A stretch of 64,000 nt of DNA from Thalassobacillus devorans (GTDB lineage: Bacteria; Bacillota; Bacilli; Bacillales; Halobacillaceae), in NCBI RefSeq assembly GCF_900176565.1, contig NZ_FXEH01000004.1:248001-312000 (forward strand), written 5' to 3'. Positions 7,500 to 15,586 of this stretch are shown piece by piece (position 1 is the first letter of the stretch; every line of letters starts with the position of its first letter). A program made the translations under genes and the position numbers. The notes under the pieces were generated by a model, which did not search any database, was not told the origin of the DNA, and worked only from the letters and a program-made list of their open reading frames with translations.

Positions 7500-8045
7500 A
7501 TGAGGAGAATTATGGTGATTGGTGTTTCGGCAGGTGTGGGAAAGTCCACCTTTGCAAGTGAGCTTGGGGAAATTTTGCGGATAGATGTTTATCATTTAGA
7601 TGCTTTGTACTGGAGGCCTAATTGGATTGAAGCACCATTCAAAGAATTCGAGGAAGCTCAGAGGGAAATTGCTGAACGGCAGACATGGATAATAGAAGGG
7701 AACTATAGTAAGACTTTTGGTGTGCGGGAAGATCGTGTGGATACTATCATTTATCTAGAGCTTCCGCGTTATGTCTGTCTTTATCGGGCACTGAAGAGAT
7801 GGGTGACGAACATTGGAAAGACAAGGCCAGATATTGGTGCAGGCTGTAAAGAAAAAATGGAGTGGAAGTTTCTGAAATATATAGTTACTACCTATAAAGA
7901 ACGCAAAAGAAAGATGTATAAACGGTTTAAGCTCTGGCACTCGTCAGGTAAGGAGGTCATTGTATTGAAAAATAAACAAGAGATACATTCTTACCTGCAA
8001 GATTTAAAAACCAAACAAAACCAACCCCATAAACAGTTATCTTGA
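7500..8045 (+). CDS. FlaR-like P-loop kinase ("DNA topology modulation" family)
   Basis: 181 residues from ATG 7500, which has AAGGAG eight bases upstream; the ATG at 7494 is too near that site. MVIGVSAGVGKSTFASELGE is the Walker A region, and VYHLDALYWRPNW plus IIEGNYSKTFGVREDRVDTIIYLELPR are the hallmarks of the adenylate-kinase-like family often labelled FlaR or topology modulation protein. The label comes from an old genetic study; the biochemical role is probably phosphorylation of a small molecule or nucleotide and is not established. It is monocistronic. Confidence 0.75.
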   Translation: MRRIMVIGVSAGVGKSTFASELGEILRIDVYHLDALYWRPNWIEAPFKEFEEAQREIAERQTWIIEGNYSKTFGVREDRVDTIIYLELPRYVCLYRALKRWVTNIGKTRPDIGAGCKEKMEWKFLKYIVTTYKERKRKMYKRFKLWHSSGKEVIVLKNKQEIHSYLQDLKTKQNQPHKQLS

Positions 8046-8069
8046 CGATGTTATCGCAACATCGTTTTT
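8045..8069 (+). terminator. intrinsic terminator after the FlaR-like gene
   Basis: acgatgtt (8045-8052) pairs with aacatcgt (8058-8065), followed by T5. Confidence 0.75.
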
Positions 8070-8083
8070 ATTTTTGTAAATAA

Positions 8084-8257
8084 TCAATGTTCGAAATAAT
8101 TTTTTACTTTCCAATGTAAATTGTATTTAATATAGGTGTTCAACTTTGCCGCTAAGAGCTTGGCATCCTGGTAATCTTCAAAAACCTTATCTGTATGATC
8201 AAGTGGATTTTTTAATGTCTCGTTTTGTTGTGCAGTATTTCTAACAAGTTTATACAT
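8084..8257 (-). CDS. small conserved-looking protein, 57 residues
   Basis: Minus-strand ATG at 8257 with AAAGGGAGTG on the minus strand nine bases upstream, ending TGA at 8084-8086. The product begins MYKLVRNTAQQNETLKN and is hydrophilic, with an EDYQDAKLLAAKLNTYIKY segment that should be an amphipathic helix. No cysteine pairs or membrane helix. I do not recognise it. The strong binding site and a codon pattern like its neighbours suggest a real gene. It sits convergent to the FlaR-like gene. Confidence 0.5.
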   Translation of the reverse strand: MYKLVRNTAQQNETLKNPLDHTDKVFEDYQDAKLLAAKLNTYIKYNLHWKVKNYFEH

Positions 8258-8337
8258 CTATTCACTCCCTTTTTCTAACTTATGTTCAATGTTTGTATAA
8301 TATAAGTATAATTCATTTAAATGAAAAAGCAAATGGA

Positions 8338-8363
8338 AGACCTTTAAACTCGGTCTCTTTTTT
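8338..8363 (+). terminator. possible attenuator hairpin in the leader of the 8450 gene
   Basis: agacc at 8338-8342 pairs with ggtct at 8352-8356, followed by CTTTTTT. TATAAT at 8296-8301 could be a -10 element for a leader that runs through it. The stem is short, so this is weak. Confidence 0.3.
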
Positions 8364-8449
8364 CCAGAACAATATTTCATATTGAAACTGAAGAAAATTA
8401 AAGGTACAATGACGTAATCTTTTATTTCAGAAAAAGGGGGGGAAAGCAT

Positions 8450-9217
8450 GTGAGGCAGGAAAGAGCAGTGCAAAAGATTGTTGACAGCTTAAAGAGGGAT
8501 TCTGCTGTTCAGAGTGTTTTTCTGAAAGGTTCGATGGGCCGGCAAGAGCATGATGAACATTCTGATATCGATTTATACTGTATGGTTAAGAAGGAAGAGG
8601 AAAAGTCGTTTCTTTCCCGGCGTTTGGACCACCTTACTTCCTATAGGGAAATCATTTTTTATGATGATATTTTTATTATTGCGCCACAGATAATAGCTGT
8701 TTACGACGACTGGCTGCATATCGATTTGTTTACGGTAACAGAAGAAAGCTTTCAGAATAAAGATTATTTCACCGTATTATATGATCCTGAGAATACTATG
8801 AAGAAATTTGAAGCAGATCAGCACCTGACTTTACCAAAAGAAGAATTCCATGACCATGTCCTTGATGTGGCCTGGTTTCTCTTTCAATATAAAAAAGCCT
8901 CCGAGCGGAGGAATGATACGTGGGCCGTTGAAATGTTGAGGCAGGTGATGAGACACCTTTCCTATGTCGTCTTACATAGATATGTACCGGACAGGGCAAT
9001 GTTAGGGCTGAAAGCTTTACCAAAGTCTTTACCTGCTAAAACATACCAGGAGATTAAAGATATCTATGAATATATGACTCCTTATTCGCATCGTACTGCC
9101 GTGAAGAAAATTGCTTGTTTTTTGAATAAAGAACAAAGCGAGATTGAAACAATCATAAAGGAAGAAAAACAAACAGTTGACTTTCTGAATCGAATGGTTG
9201 ATGCTTTTGACGAGTGA
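8450..9217 (+). CDS. nucleotidyltransferase-fold protein (aminoglycoside-type)
   Basis: 255 residues from GTG 8450, with GGGGGGG ahead of it. The active-site signature of the polymerase-beta fold is KGSMGRQEHDEHSDIDLY at residues 25-42: a GS pair followed by DxD. A third acid is likely D88 or so in DDWLHIDLF. The helical C-terminal half resembles streptomycin or other aminoglycoside adenylyltransferases. It may adenylylate a small molecule, though many such Bacillus proteins have no tested activity. The next gene is in the same frame after one stop codon, with 57 bases between. Confidence 0.75.
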   Translation: MRQERAVQKIVDSLKRDSAVQSVFLKGSMGRQEHDEHSDIDLYCMVKKEEEKSFLSRRLDHLTSYREIIFYDDIFIIAPQIIAVYDDWLHIDLFTVTEESFQNKDYFTVLYDPENTMKKFEADQHLTLPKEEFHDHVLDVAWFLFQYKKASERRNDTWAVEMLRQVMRHLSYVVLHRYVPDRAMLGLKALPKSLPAKTYQEIKDIYEYMTPYSHRTAVKKIACFLNKEQSEIETIIKEEKQTVDFLNRMVDAFDE

Positions 9218-9274
9218 AAGAATGCCTTAGACGTTTCTACTCTCAGGCCCAAAGATAGAAAAGGAGTTGTTCCT

Positions 9275-9730
9275 ATCTCGGACTATACGAAGGACATTAG
9301 AAAATTAATTGGGACCCGCCCATTGATACTACCGGGGTCTACCATTCTCGTTTTCAATGATGCAGAAGAACTGCTTCTTCAGCATCGTTCCGATACGAAA
9401 GAATGGGGGCTCCCGGGAGGCAACATGGAACCCGGTGAGAGTTTACAAGAAACCGCAGAACGGGAGCTGTTTGAAGAGACCGGCTTACAAGCCGAGTCGT
9501 TACGATTCCTGTCTGTATTATCCGGTGAAGAATACTATTTCAAGTATCCTAATGGCGATGAAGTCTATAATGTGATCGGTGTCTACCAGGCTATCCACCC
9601 ATATGGAGAATTGACGATGGATGATGGAGAGAGCTTGGAACTAAAGTATTTTTCTACAACAGCCTTGCCCAAAAATATGGATGATCGGGCAAGAAAAATC
9701 ATAGAACAGACTATATTGCGAGACAGCTGA
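9275..9730 (+). CDS. Nudix hydrolase, apparently starting at ATC
   Basis: The Nudix box is GGNMEPGESLQETAERELFEET-type at about residues 47-69 (GX5EX7REXXEE with GL after). Family members of this branch begin with a sequence like SDYIKDLRKLVGTRPLI; here the matching stretch SDYTKDIRKLIGTRPLI is coded from 9278, and the only codon that fits its start is ATC at 9275, with AAGGAG at 9261-9266 eight bases upstream. No ATG, GTG or TTG occurs in this frame between the preceding stop (9215) and TTG 9323. That TTG lacks a binding site and would remove the conserved N-terminus. The enzyme would hydrolyse a nucleoside diphosphate linked to another moiety. Confidence 0.75.
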   Translation: MSDYTKDIRKLIGTRPLILPGSTILVFNDAEELLLQHRSDTKEWGLPGGNMEPGESLQETAERELFEETGLQAESLRFLSVLSGEEYYFKYPNGDEVYNVIGVYQAIHPYGELTMDDGESLELKYFSTTALPKNMDDRARKIIEQTILRDS

Positions 9731-9742
9731 AAGGAGAAGTAG

Positions 9743-10447
9743 ATGAAGCCTATTGATGCAGCTTACAAATTTATTGAGGCTCATTTCCCTGATTGTCAGG
9801 CTGCTTTATTAGCCGGGAGTATTATCCGTGGTGAAGCTACCGAAACATCTGATTTAGATATTGTTATTTTTGATCAGGAAATATCCGCTTCTTATCGACA
9901 GTCTTTCCTTGAATCTGGCTGGCCGATTGAAGTTTTTGTACATAACATGATATCCTATAAAGATTTTTTTAAGAGTGATTGCGAGCGGGCAAGGCCTTCC
10001 ATGCCACGAATGGTTTCAGAAGGTATCATTCTTAAGGATAATGATGTCATCCAGGGGATCAAACAAGAAGCTGATGCTTTGTTAGATAAAGGACCAGAAA
10101 CTTGGAGTGAGGACACTATCACAACGAAGCGCTACTTTCTTACGGATACACTCGAGGATTTCATCGGTGCTTCTGACCGGGGAGAAGCATTGTTCATTGC
10201 CAATGAGCTGGCTTCATTGGCGAGTGAATTCGTTTTACGAACGAACAAGCAGTGGATCGGTAATTCCAAATGGACAGTAAGGAGCCTGAAAAATTACGAT
10301 GAAACTTTCGCCGGAGAGTTCATCCAGGCTTTCGACAAGTTTTATACAACTGGTGTAAAAACAGATATTCTATGTTTAGTTGACAGCATTTTAGAGCCAT
10401 TCGGAGGACGATTTTTCGAAGGATTCACTATAGGGAAGCATAAATGA
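9743..10447 (+). CDS. nucleotidyltransferase domain protein
   Basis: 234 residues. LAGSIIRGEATETSDLDIVIF at residues 24-44 is the GS...DxD active site of the polymerase-beta nucleotidyltransferase fold, and PIEVFVHN supplies the third strand. The remainder is helical, with no known partner domain. The gene follows the Nudix gene by 12 bases with AAAGGAG, so the two form one unit with the 8450 gene. Substrate unknown; possibly antibiotic-like small molecules. Confidence 0.75.
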   Translation: MKPIDAAYKFIEAHFPDCQAALLAGSIIRGEATETSDLDIVIFDQEISASYRQSFLESGWPIEVFVHNMISYKDFFKSDCERARPSMPRMVSEGIILKDNDVIQGIKQEADALLDKGPETWSEDTITTKRYFLTDTLEDFIGASDRGEALFIANELASLASEFVLRTNKQWIGNSKWTVRSLKNYDETFAGEFIQAFDKFYTTGVKTDILCLVDSILEPFGGRFFEGFTIGKHK

Positions 10448-10461
10448 TCATTTTTAATTAC

Positions 10462-10489
10462 ACGCCTAACTGATGGTAGGCGTTTTTTT
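10462..10489 (+). terminator. intrinsic terminator
   Basis: acgccta (10462-10468) pairs with taggcgt (10477-10483), followed by a run of T. Confidence 0.75.
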
Positions 10490-10587
10490 ATTGCCAAAAA
10501 TATTGTGTTAATCTTCTGAATTTGAAATAATTGGATAGAACTTTTCTTTCATGGAAATTTATACTGCTTTTAGAAAGAAGGAGAAAG

Positions 10588-11064
10588 ATGGACGTTCGTG
10601 TAGAAACAGCCACCTTGGATGATGCCTCGGCTATTTATGAAATTCAGGTTGAGGCATTTACCCCGTTATTAGAAAAATATAAGGATTATGATACCAATCC
10701 TGCAAATGAACCCCTCGAACGAGTGGTATCCAGAATAAACAACCCAGATGGCGATTTCCATAAAGTTTTATATGAAAACGTACTGATAGGTGCTATTTAT
10801 GTGTTCTGGAAAGAAGAAGAGTATTGGATCAGCCCGATGTTCATTTTGCCAGCTTATCAAGGAAAAGGTATAGCTCAACAGGCTCTTTATGCAGTCGAGC
10901 GTTTATATCCGGATGCGGCTAGCTGGGAGTTGGCGACCATATTGGAAGAAGAACGGAATTGTTACTTTTATGAAAAAGCAGGATACAAAAAGACAGGAAT
11001 CATCGAACGGTTGAATCAGTATACAACCATAGTCTTTTATAAAAAACGGTGGATAACCAAATGA
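10588..11064 (+). CDS. GNAT family N-acetyltransferase
   Basis: 158 residues from ATG 10588, chosen because AAGGAG lies just upstream; the longer frame from 10531 has no site. The acetyl-CoA region is PMFILPAYQGKGIAQQALYAVERLYP, with Q-G-K-G-I-A in the expected loop, and NCYFYEKAGYKKTGIIERLNQ is the C-terminal motif. Substrate unknown. It is 17 bases ahead of a second GNAT gene. Confidence 0.8.
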   Translation: MDVRVETATLDDASAIYEIQVEAFTPLLEKYKDYDTNPANEPLERVVSRINNPDGDFHKVLYENVLIGAIYVFWKEEEYWISPMFILPAYQGKGIAQQALYAVERLYPDAASWELATILEEERNCYFYEKAGYKKTGIIERLNQYTTIVFYKKRWITK

Positions 11065-11081
11065 GGAGCAAATAACTTATC

Positions 11082-11642
11082 ATGATAGAACTAGTTGGAG
11101 ACAAGATTACATTGACAGAAGCAACAACCAGACACATAGACGAGTTGTATTATTGGAAATTCGAGGAGAAAGAACAAGCAGCTAAAAAGTGGAACGGCCC
11201 CTATATCCCAGAACCGGAAATGACTATGGATGAGTATCGAGAAAGCTGGGAAATGAACTACTTTATCACAGGTCGAGTACCAAACACGCTGGTCATTTTG
11301 GCAGGAGACAAATTGATTGGAACGGTCGGCTCCTATTGGGTTGATAAAAATACCGATTGGCTGGAGACCGGTATCGTCATTTATGACAAGCGTTACTGGA
11401 ATGGCGGTTGTGGAACCGAAGCATACAAACGCTGGATCAGTTATTTGTTTCAGGCTACGGACATTCACCGGCTTGGTATGTCTACATGGTCCGGGAATGG
11501 GAGGATGATAAAAGTTGCAGAGAAGATTGGCATGAAAGAAGAAGCGAGAATCAGGCAGGCCCGTATGGTTGGTGGAGCTTATTATGATGCGATTAAGATG
11601 GGGGTTCTTAGAAAAGAATGGGAGTCTCTTTTTAGAAGCTAG
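11082..11642 (+). CDS. GNAT family N-acetyltransferase (RimJ/RimL-like)
   Basis: 186 residues. It starts with ELVGDKITLTEATTRHIDELYYWKFE and contains TGIVIYDKRYWNGGCGTEAYKRWISYLF, the acetyl-CoA binding stretch of RimL-type enzymes, then GNGRMIKVAEKIGMKEEARIRQARMV. The gene follows another GNAT gene closely; GAGGAG at 11063-11068 is somewhat far from the ATG. Acceptor unknown. Confidence 0.8.
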   Translation: MIELVGDKITLTEATTRHIDELYYWKFEEKEQAAKKWNGPYIPEPEMTMDEYRESWEMNYFITGRVPNTLVILAGDKLIGTVGSYWVDKNTDWLETGIVIYDKRYWNGGCGTEAYKRWISYLFQATDIHRLGMSTWSGNGRMIKVAEKIGMKEEARIRQARMVGGAYYDAIKMGVLRKEWESLFRS

Positions 11643-11751
11643 AAAGGTTCTATCAGGTTGATGGCTGGCACCTTTGTTTATAATCCTGTGTATGACGAGC
11701 ATAAAAGAGATCAATCCAGGGTCAGTTGAATCTATTATAGGGGGAGTTAGG

Positions 11752-12771
11752 ATGGGAAGAAGTGATTGGGACAGTCTGATTAAAAAAGAAGGTAGTAAAA
11801 ATGACTTTTCAGGTGTTATCTACATGAAGAAAGAGAGTGAAATAGTAGGAGAAGCGGCTTATGGGTATGCGAACCGGTCCGAAAAGTTTGCTAATACTAT
11901 TCACACACGGTTTGGCATAGCTTCTGGCTGCAAACTGTTTACCGCAATTGGTATTTGCCAATTAGTCGAGAAAGGACTCCTGTCTTTTCAATCCAAATTG
12001 CATGACTGCCTGGATATAGATTTTCCGCATTTTGATAGAAACATAACCATTCATCATCTATTGACACATACATCAGGAATTCCAGATTATTTCGATGAAG
12101 AGCTCATGGATGACTTTGAAGCGTTATGGCAAGAACGACCCGTGTACACCATGAAATCCTCGCGTGATTTTCTACCTTTATTTCAGAATAATCCGATGAA
12201 ATTCAACCCAGGAGAAAAATTTCACTATAACAATGCCGGCTTTATTTTATTAGGGTTAGTCATTGAGGAACAGACAGGTAAAAAATTTACTGACTTCATA
12301 GAAACGGAAGTCTTTCAGCAATGTGGTTTGAAAGATTCCGGCTATTTTCCCATGGATCACCTTCCTTCTAATACTGCATTAGGATACATAGATGATGAAA
12401 AAGGAGAAACATGGCGGACAAACATTTACTCTATACCTGCTATCGGTGGGGCTGATGGAGGTGCCTTCAGCACAGCTCCCGATATGATTAAACTCTGGGA
12501 AGCACTTTTCAGCTATCAATTGGTGAATAGAGAAATCACTCAAATACTGCTGACTCCCCAAGTATGTGTAAAGGACGATGTTCATTATGGATATGGATTA
12601 TGGATTAATAAGAAGAAGGAGGATATATTTAAATATCATGTGATGGGGTACGACCCTGGAGTAAGCTTTCATTCTGCTTTTTATCCAGCCTTGGATATAA
12701 AAATGGCTATTACTTCCAACAAGGAATCAGGGCCTTTTGAGGTTATGAAAACTATGGAAGAACATTTCTGA
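11752..12771 (+). CDS. serine hydrolase of the beta-lactamase (class C/PBP4*) fold
   Basis: 339 residues from ATG 11752, with GGGGGAG nine bases upstream; the longer frame from 11674 lacks a site. The catalytic S-x-x-K is SGCK in RFGIASGCKLFTAIGICQL, the Y-x-N equivalent is in KFHYNNAGFILLGLVIE, and an HxG motif is replaced by VMGYDPGVSFHS near the end. No signal peptide is evident, so it is probably cytoplasmic or membrane-attached through partners. Such proteins include esterases, D-aminopeptidases and peptidases; a true beta-lactamase activity is not implied. Confidence 0.8.
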   Translation: MGRSDWDSLIKKEGSKNDFSGVIYMKKESEIVGEAAYGYANRSEKFANTIHTRFGIASGCKLFTAIGICQLVEKGLLSFQSKLHDCLDIDFPHFDRNITIHHLLTHTSGIPDYFDEELMDDFEALWQERPVYTMKSSRDFLPLFQNNPMKFNPGEKFHYNNAGFILLGLVIEEQTGKKFTDFIETEVFQQCGLKDSGYFPMDHLPSNTALGYIDDEKGETWRTNIYSIPAIGGADGGAFSTAPDMIKLWEALFSYQLVNREITQILLTPQVCVKDDVHYGYGLWINKKKEDIFKYHVMGYDPGVSFHSAFYPALDIKMAITSNKESGPFEVMKTMEEHF

Positions 12772-12790
12772 TAGACAAAGGAGGAATTCT

Positions 12791-13411
12791 TTGCGTAAAG
12801 TTTATACACTTATTTTTATTATGGTTATTGCCGTCATTAGTTCCAGCTGTGAACAGGCTACGAGCAAACAGGCAACGATCGCTAAGGCAGAGGATTCAAA
12901 ATATGCGGCGACATTTGAAGAGTTGAGTATGGGTATGTTATGGAGTTTTGAATTCTATTTACCCGATGCAGATAAACGATGGGTGAATGTGTGGGTGGAA
13001 AGGTATCGGGATGGAGAAAAGGACCCTGACCCAGTCACGCAATTGTCCTACGGAATGAGCCCGAATGAAGTGGATGAGGGTAATCTTGGACTTGCGATAA
13101 TAAGCCCTGAGCTAAAGCAGCCCTCAATTTTCTTATATGCCCCTGGGGTAACGCAATCAGCCAAAAGAATGGAAGAAGGTTTCAATGAAAACTTAGCAAG
13201 TGCGTGGGGGTATGGGCTAGGGGATGAAAAATTGGAGCTGGGACTAGGTGAAACGGTGACGCTTGGAGGATACAGGCAAGCTTCCACAAAAGATTCTATT
13301 AAAGTCCAGGACTTTTCCAGTGAAGCATCGATCGAAGAAATGATTGATAAGGATCATCTCGTTCTTTTGCTTAAAATGAAAATAGAAGAAAAAACAGATT
13401 TAGAAGAATGA
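12791..13411 (+). CDS. predicted lipoprotein
   Basis: 206 residues from TTG 12791 with AAGGAGG upstream. The N-terminus MRKVYTLIFIMVIAVISSSC is a lipoprotein signal, C20 being the expected lipid attachment site. The mature part is acidic and has a region YGMSPNEVDEGNLGLAIISPELKQP but no domain I recognise. It lies 19 bases after the serine hydrolase and ends on a terminator, so the two may be co-transcribed. Function unknown. Confidence 0.65.
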   Translation: MRKVYTLIFIMVIAVISSSCEQATSKQATIAKAEDSKYAATFEELSMGMLWSFEFYLPDADKRWVNVWVERYRDGEKDPDPVTQLSYGMSPNEVDEGNLGLAIISPELKQPSIFLYAPGVTQSAKRMEEGFNENLASAWGYGLGDEKLELGLGETVTLGGYRQASTKDSIKVQDFSSEASIEEMIDKDHLVLLLKMKIEEKTDLEE

Positions 13412-13434
13412 GGCAGCGAGGCGCTGCCTCTTTT
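13410..13434 (+). terminator. intrinsic terminator overlapping the lipoprotein stop codon
   Basis: gaggcagc (13410-13417) pairs with gctgcctc (13423-13430), then T4. Confidence 0.8.
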
Positions 13435-13549
13435 ATTTACTTTAAGAAAATTTAACTTTATTAAAGGGTTAAAGTATAAGAAAAGACTAAGGCTTTCGCC
13501 ATAAGTACTTGGCGACAAGCAAAGTTTTCTAATTGGAAAGAGAATGAGT

Positions 13550-13592
13550 GAAAAATAAAATTTTGGCGGGGCCACCCAACACAACTTCGCCA
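13550..13592 (-). terminator. possible minus-strand terminator of the XRE gene
   Basis: On the minus strand TTGGCG pairs with CGCCAA across a long loop and is followed by AATTTTATTTTT. Short stem, so tentative. Confidence 0.35.
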
Positions 13593-13596
13593 AGCA

Positions 13597-14142
13597 TTAT
13601 AGCATGTCTTCGAGCTCCGTGTCCGTATACTGTGCGATCAGTACGACCGCCGTTTCATCCTCGTTATTCTTCACATAGTGAGGGACGGAAGCATTCCAAC
13701 TGAAAGAGTCTCCTTCTCCCAGGGTGTAACAATCCTCTCCCTGTTGTGCATAAATCTTCCCACTTAATACGAGGTGGACCTCTTCCCCATTATGGGAATG
13801 GCCTTCTGCTGTAGAGGCTCCAGGAGGAATTTCCACCCGTTTCATTTTAAGTCCGCCTTTAGAGGTTAAATGCTCGACCTTCAATTGATCTTTATTATGA
13901 GTCGTCACTCGGCGCTCATCTTTTCTAACTACGTTCATACGCTGATTTTTTTCTAATAACAGGTAGGGAAGCGGTATTTCTAAGAAATTAGCCACTGTCT
14001 GCAATGTAGAAATCGAAGGGGATGTATTGTTATTTTCCATATTGCTGATAAATCCTTTCGACAGTCCAGTTCCCTCACTCATTTTGGCGATCGTAATCTT
14101 TTTTCTTTGCCTGATTGTTCGAATAGTGGATCCTATATCCAT
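13597..14142 (-). CDS. XRE-cupin transcriptional regulator
   Basis: 181 residues from the second ATG (14142), which has GGAGTG at proper distance; the first ATG (14148) is too near it. Residues 1-65 form an XRE helix-turn-helix (IRTIRQRKKITIAKMSEGTGLSKGFISNMENNNTSP region), and about 100-175 form a cupin barrel with GHSHNGEEVHLVLSGK. Proteins of this layout (SinR-type head plus sensor cupin) usually control a neighbouring gene and respond to a small ligand. It is divergent from the DODA-type dioxygenase gene, and inverted repeats fill the shared region. Confidence 0.85.
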   Translation of the reverse strand: MDIGSTIRTIRQRKKITIAKMSEGTGLSKGFISNMENNNTSPSISTLQTVANFLEIPLPYLLLEKNQRMNVVRKDERRVTTHNKDQLKVEHLTSKGGLKMKRVEIPPGASTAEGHSHNGEEVHLVLSGKIYAQQGEDCYTLGEGDSFSWNASVPHYVKNNEDETAVVLIAQYTDTELEDML

Positions 14143-14174
14143 GGTCATTCACTCCGGTTGTTTTCTTTTATGAA

Positions 14175-14256
14175 ACATATATCTATATTAACAAAAAAAC
14201 AGTTGACATTCCAGAGGGCTCGTTGTTAATATATATGTAACTAATATTCATATTAG
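14175..14256. promoter_or_regulatory. divergent control region with paired inverted repeats
   Basis: acatatat...tattaacaa at 14175-14193 is an inverted copy, with a 3-4 base insertion, of ttgttaatatatatgt at 14223-14238. A further perfect palindrome, ctaatat-tc-atattag, is at 14241-14256. These flank the dioxygenase promoter and are the likely binding sites of the XRE-cupin protein. Confidence 0.5.
14203..14231 (+). promoter_or_regulatory. probable sigma-A promoter of the DODA-doxX unit
   Basis: TTGACA at 14203-14208 followed at 16-18 bp by an AT-rich -10 region (gttaat or taatat at 14225-14232). Confidence 0.55.
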
Positions 14257-14291
14257 GAAACAAAACAGTGAAGGGGAGGTGAAGTAACGAT

Positions 14292-15077
14292 ATGATGCCG
14301 TCTTATTTTGTAGCGCATGGGGCACCGTTACTTGCCCTTGAAGATAATCAGTACACAAGTTATTTGAAAGAATTAGGGGAAGCATTGCCGAAGCCGAAAG
14401 CGATTGTACTTTTCTCAGCTCATTGGGAATCAGGTGTTCAGCAGGTAGGCGATGTAGAAGAATACCGTACTATTTATGATTTTGGAGGGTTTTCGGAAGC
14501 TCTATATCAAATTGAATACCCTGCCAAAGGATCTCCAGATGTAGTAAAAAAAATAAAGGAAGCTTTTGCACAGCAGGAGATACCTTATGAGGTTGATAAA
14601 ACAAGAGGATTGGATCATGGGGCCTGGGTGGTTCTGCGTATGATTTATCCAGCAGCAGATGTGCCGGTGGTTTCTATGTCGGTCAATCCCCATTTGACCC
14701 CACAGCAGCAATATGAAATCGGGAAGGCTCTGGCTCCCTTAAGAAAAGAGGATGTATTGATTATAGGAAGTGGAGGCACTGTCCATAACCTTGGAGTTGT
14801 TAAGCTGCATCAGGACAACGGACAGACAGATGCCTGGGCAGTGGAGTTTGATGACTGGCTGGAAGAGCAAATGACCAAGTGGAATATTGAATCCTTATAT
14901 AATTATAAAAAAGAGGCTCCTGCCGTTGATTTAGCAGTCCCTCCTTATGGAAATGAGCATTTTATCCCGATTTTTTATGCGATGGGAGCGGCCGATGAGG
15001 AAAGAAGCGCTAAATTAACTCATAGAAGCTACCGATATGGAAACCTAAGTCACAGTGTCTGGCAATTTGGGAAATAA
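14292..15077 (+). CDS. class III extradiol dioxygenase, DODA/YgiD type
   Basis: 261 residues from one of two adjacent ATGs, with GGGGAGG upstream. Conserved residues of the LigB-like DODA family are present: H9 in YFVAHGAPLLAL, H in FSAHWES, H in RGLDHGAWVVLRMIYP, H in GTVHNLG, and NEHFIPIFYAMGAA near the end; these bind the metal. The family opens catechol-type rings (plant relatives act on DOPA); the bacterial physiological substrate is usually unknown and detoxification of catechols or quinones is plausible. It is followed by DoxX after 25 bases and controlled from the divergent XRE-cupin region. Confidence 0.85.
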   Translation: MMPSYFVAHGAPLLALEDNQYTSYLKELGEALPKPKAIVLFSAHWESGVQQVGDVEEYRTIYDFGGFSEALYQIEYPAKGSPDVVKKIKEAFAQQEIPYEVDKTRGLDHGAWVVLRMIYPAADVPVVSMSVNPHLTPQQQYEIGKALAPLRKEDVLIIGSGGTVHNLGVVKLHQDNGQTDAWAVEFDDWLEEQMTKWNIESLYNYKKEAPAVDLAVPPYGNEHFIPIFYAMGAADEERSAKLTHRSYRYGNLSHSVWQFGK

Positions 15078-15102
15078 TAAAAATTACAATGGGGGAATAA
15101 TT

Positions 15103-15534
15103 ATGAATAGTAAATATGCATGGAGTCAAGTAATCTTACGTGTTGTATTGGGGCTTACGTTCTTTATCCATGGGCTTGTTAAGTTTCAGGACGGAATAGG
15201 CAATACGGCTGGCTGGTTTGATAGTATTGGATTACCTGGATTTCTCGCGTATGTGGTAGCCTTTCTTGAATTAGCTGGTGGTCTGGCAGTATTGTTTGGA
15301 TTAGGTACTAGAGTCATTTCAGGTCTATTTGTAGTATTAATGGCAGGAGCAATTTTGAAAGTGAAGCTTGCAGCAGGCTTCCTGGGAAATGGCCAAGGAG
15401 CAGGGTATGAGCTTGATTTGGTGTTGCTCGCCATGTCACTTTACTTCCTGATTAACGGAAGCAAAAACTTTGCACTGGATCAGGTATTATTCAACTCCAA
15501 TGAGGGAGATAGTGAAACATACCGTTCTGCATAA
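15103..15534 (+). CDS. DoxX family membrane protein
   Basis: 143 residues from ATG 15103 (GGGGGAA upstream), an ORF start at 15055 lying inside the previous gene. Four hydrophobic helices are visible: VILRVVLGLTFFIHGLVKF, FLAYVVAFLELAGGLAVLF, VISGLFVVLMAGAILKVKL and LDLVLLAMSLYFLINGS. The HGLVKFQ and ELAGG motifs define DoxX. In B. subtilis the MhqP/CatD members act with dioxygenases in catechol and quinone resistance, which fits the partner gene here. Confidence 0.85.
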   Translation: MNSKYAWSQVILRVVLGLTFFIHGLVKFQDGIGNTAGWFDSIGLPGFLAYVVAFLELAGGLAVLFGLGTRVISGLFVVLMAGAILKVKLAAGFLGNGQGAGYELDLVLLAMSLYFLINGSKNFALDQVLFNSNEGDSETYRSA

Positions 15535-15540
15535 AAAAAA

Positions 15541-15581
15541 AACAAAGCCTGGTACTCATTTAATTGATGCCAGGCTTTGTT
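15541..15581. terminator. bidirectional terminator between doxX and fdhD
   Basis: Perfect 12-bp stem aacaaagcctgg (15541-15552) and ccaggctttgtt (15570-15581) with A-rich and T-rich flanks. Confidence 0.85.
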
Positions 15582-15586
15582 AAATT

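Noticed and set aside
9323-9730. TTG 9323 as start of the Nudix gene
   Set aside because: No ribosome binding site and it removes the conserved N-terminal segment.
11091-11714. 207-codon minus-strand ORF
   Set aside because: It lies wholly opposite a well-supported GNAT gene and has a composition typical of an antisense shadow.
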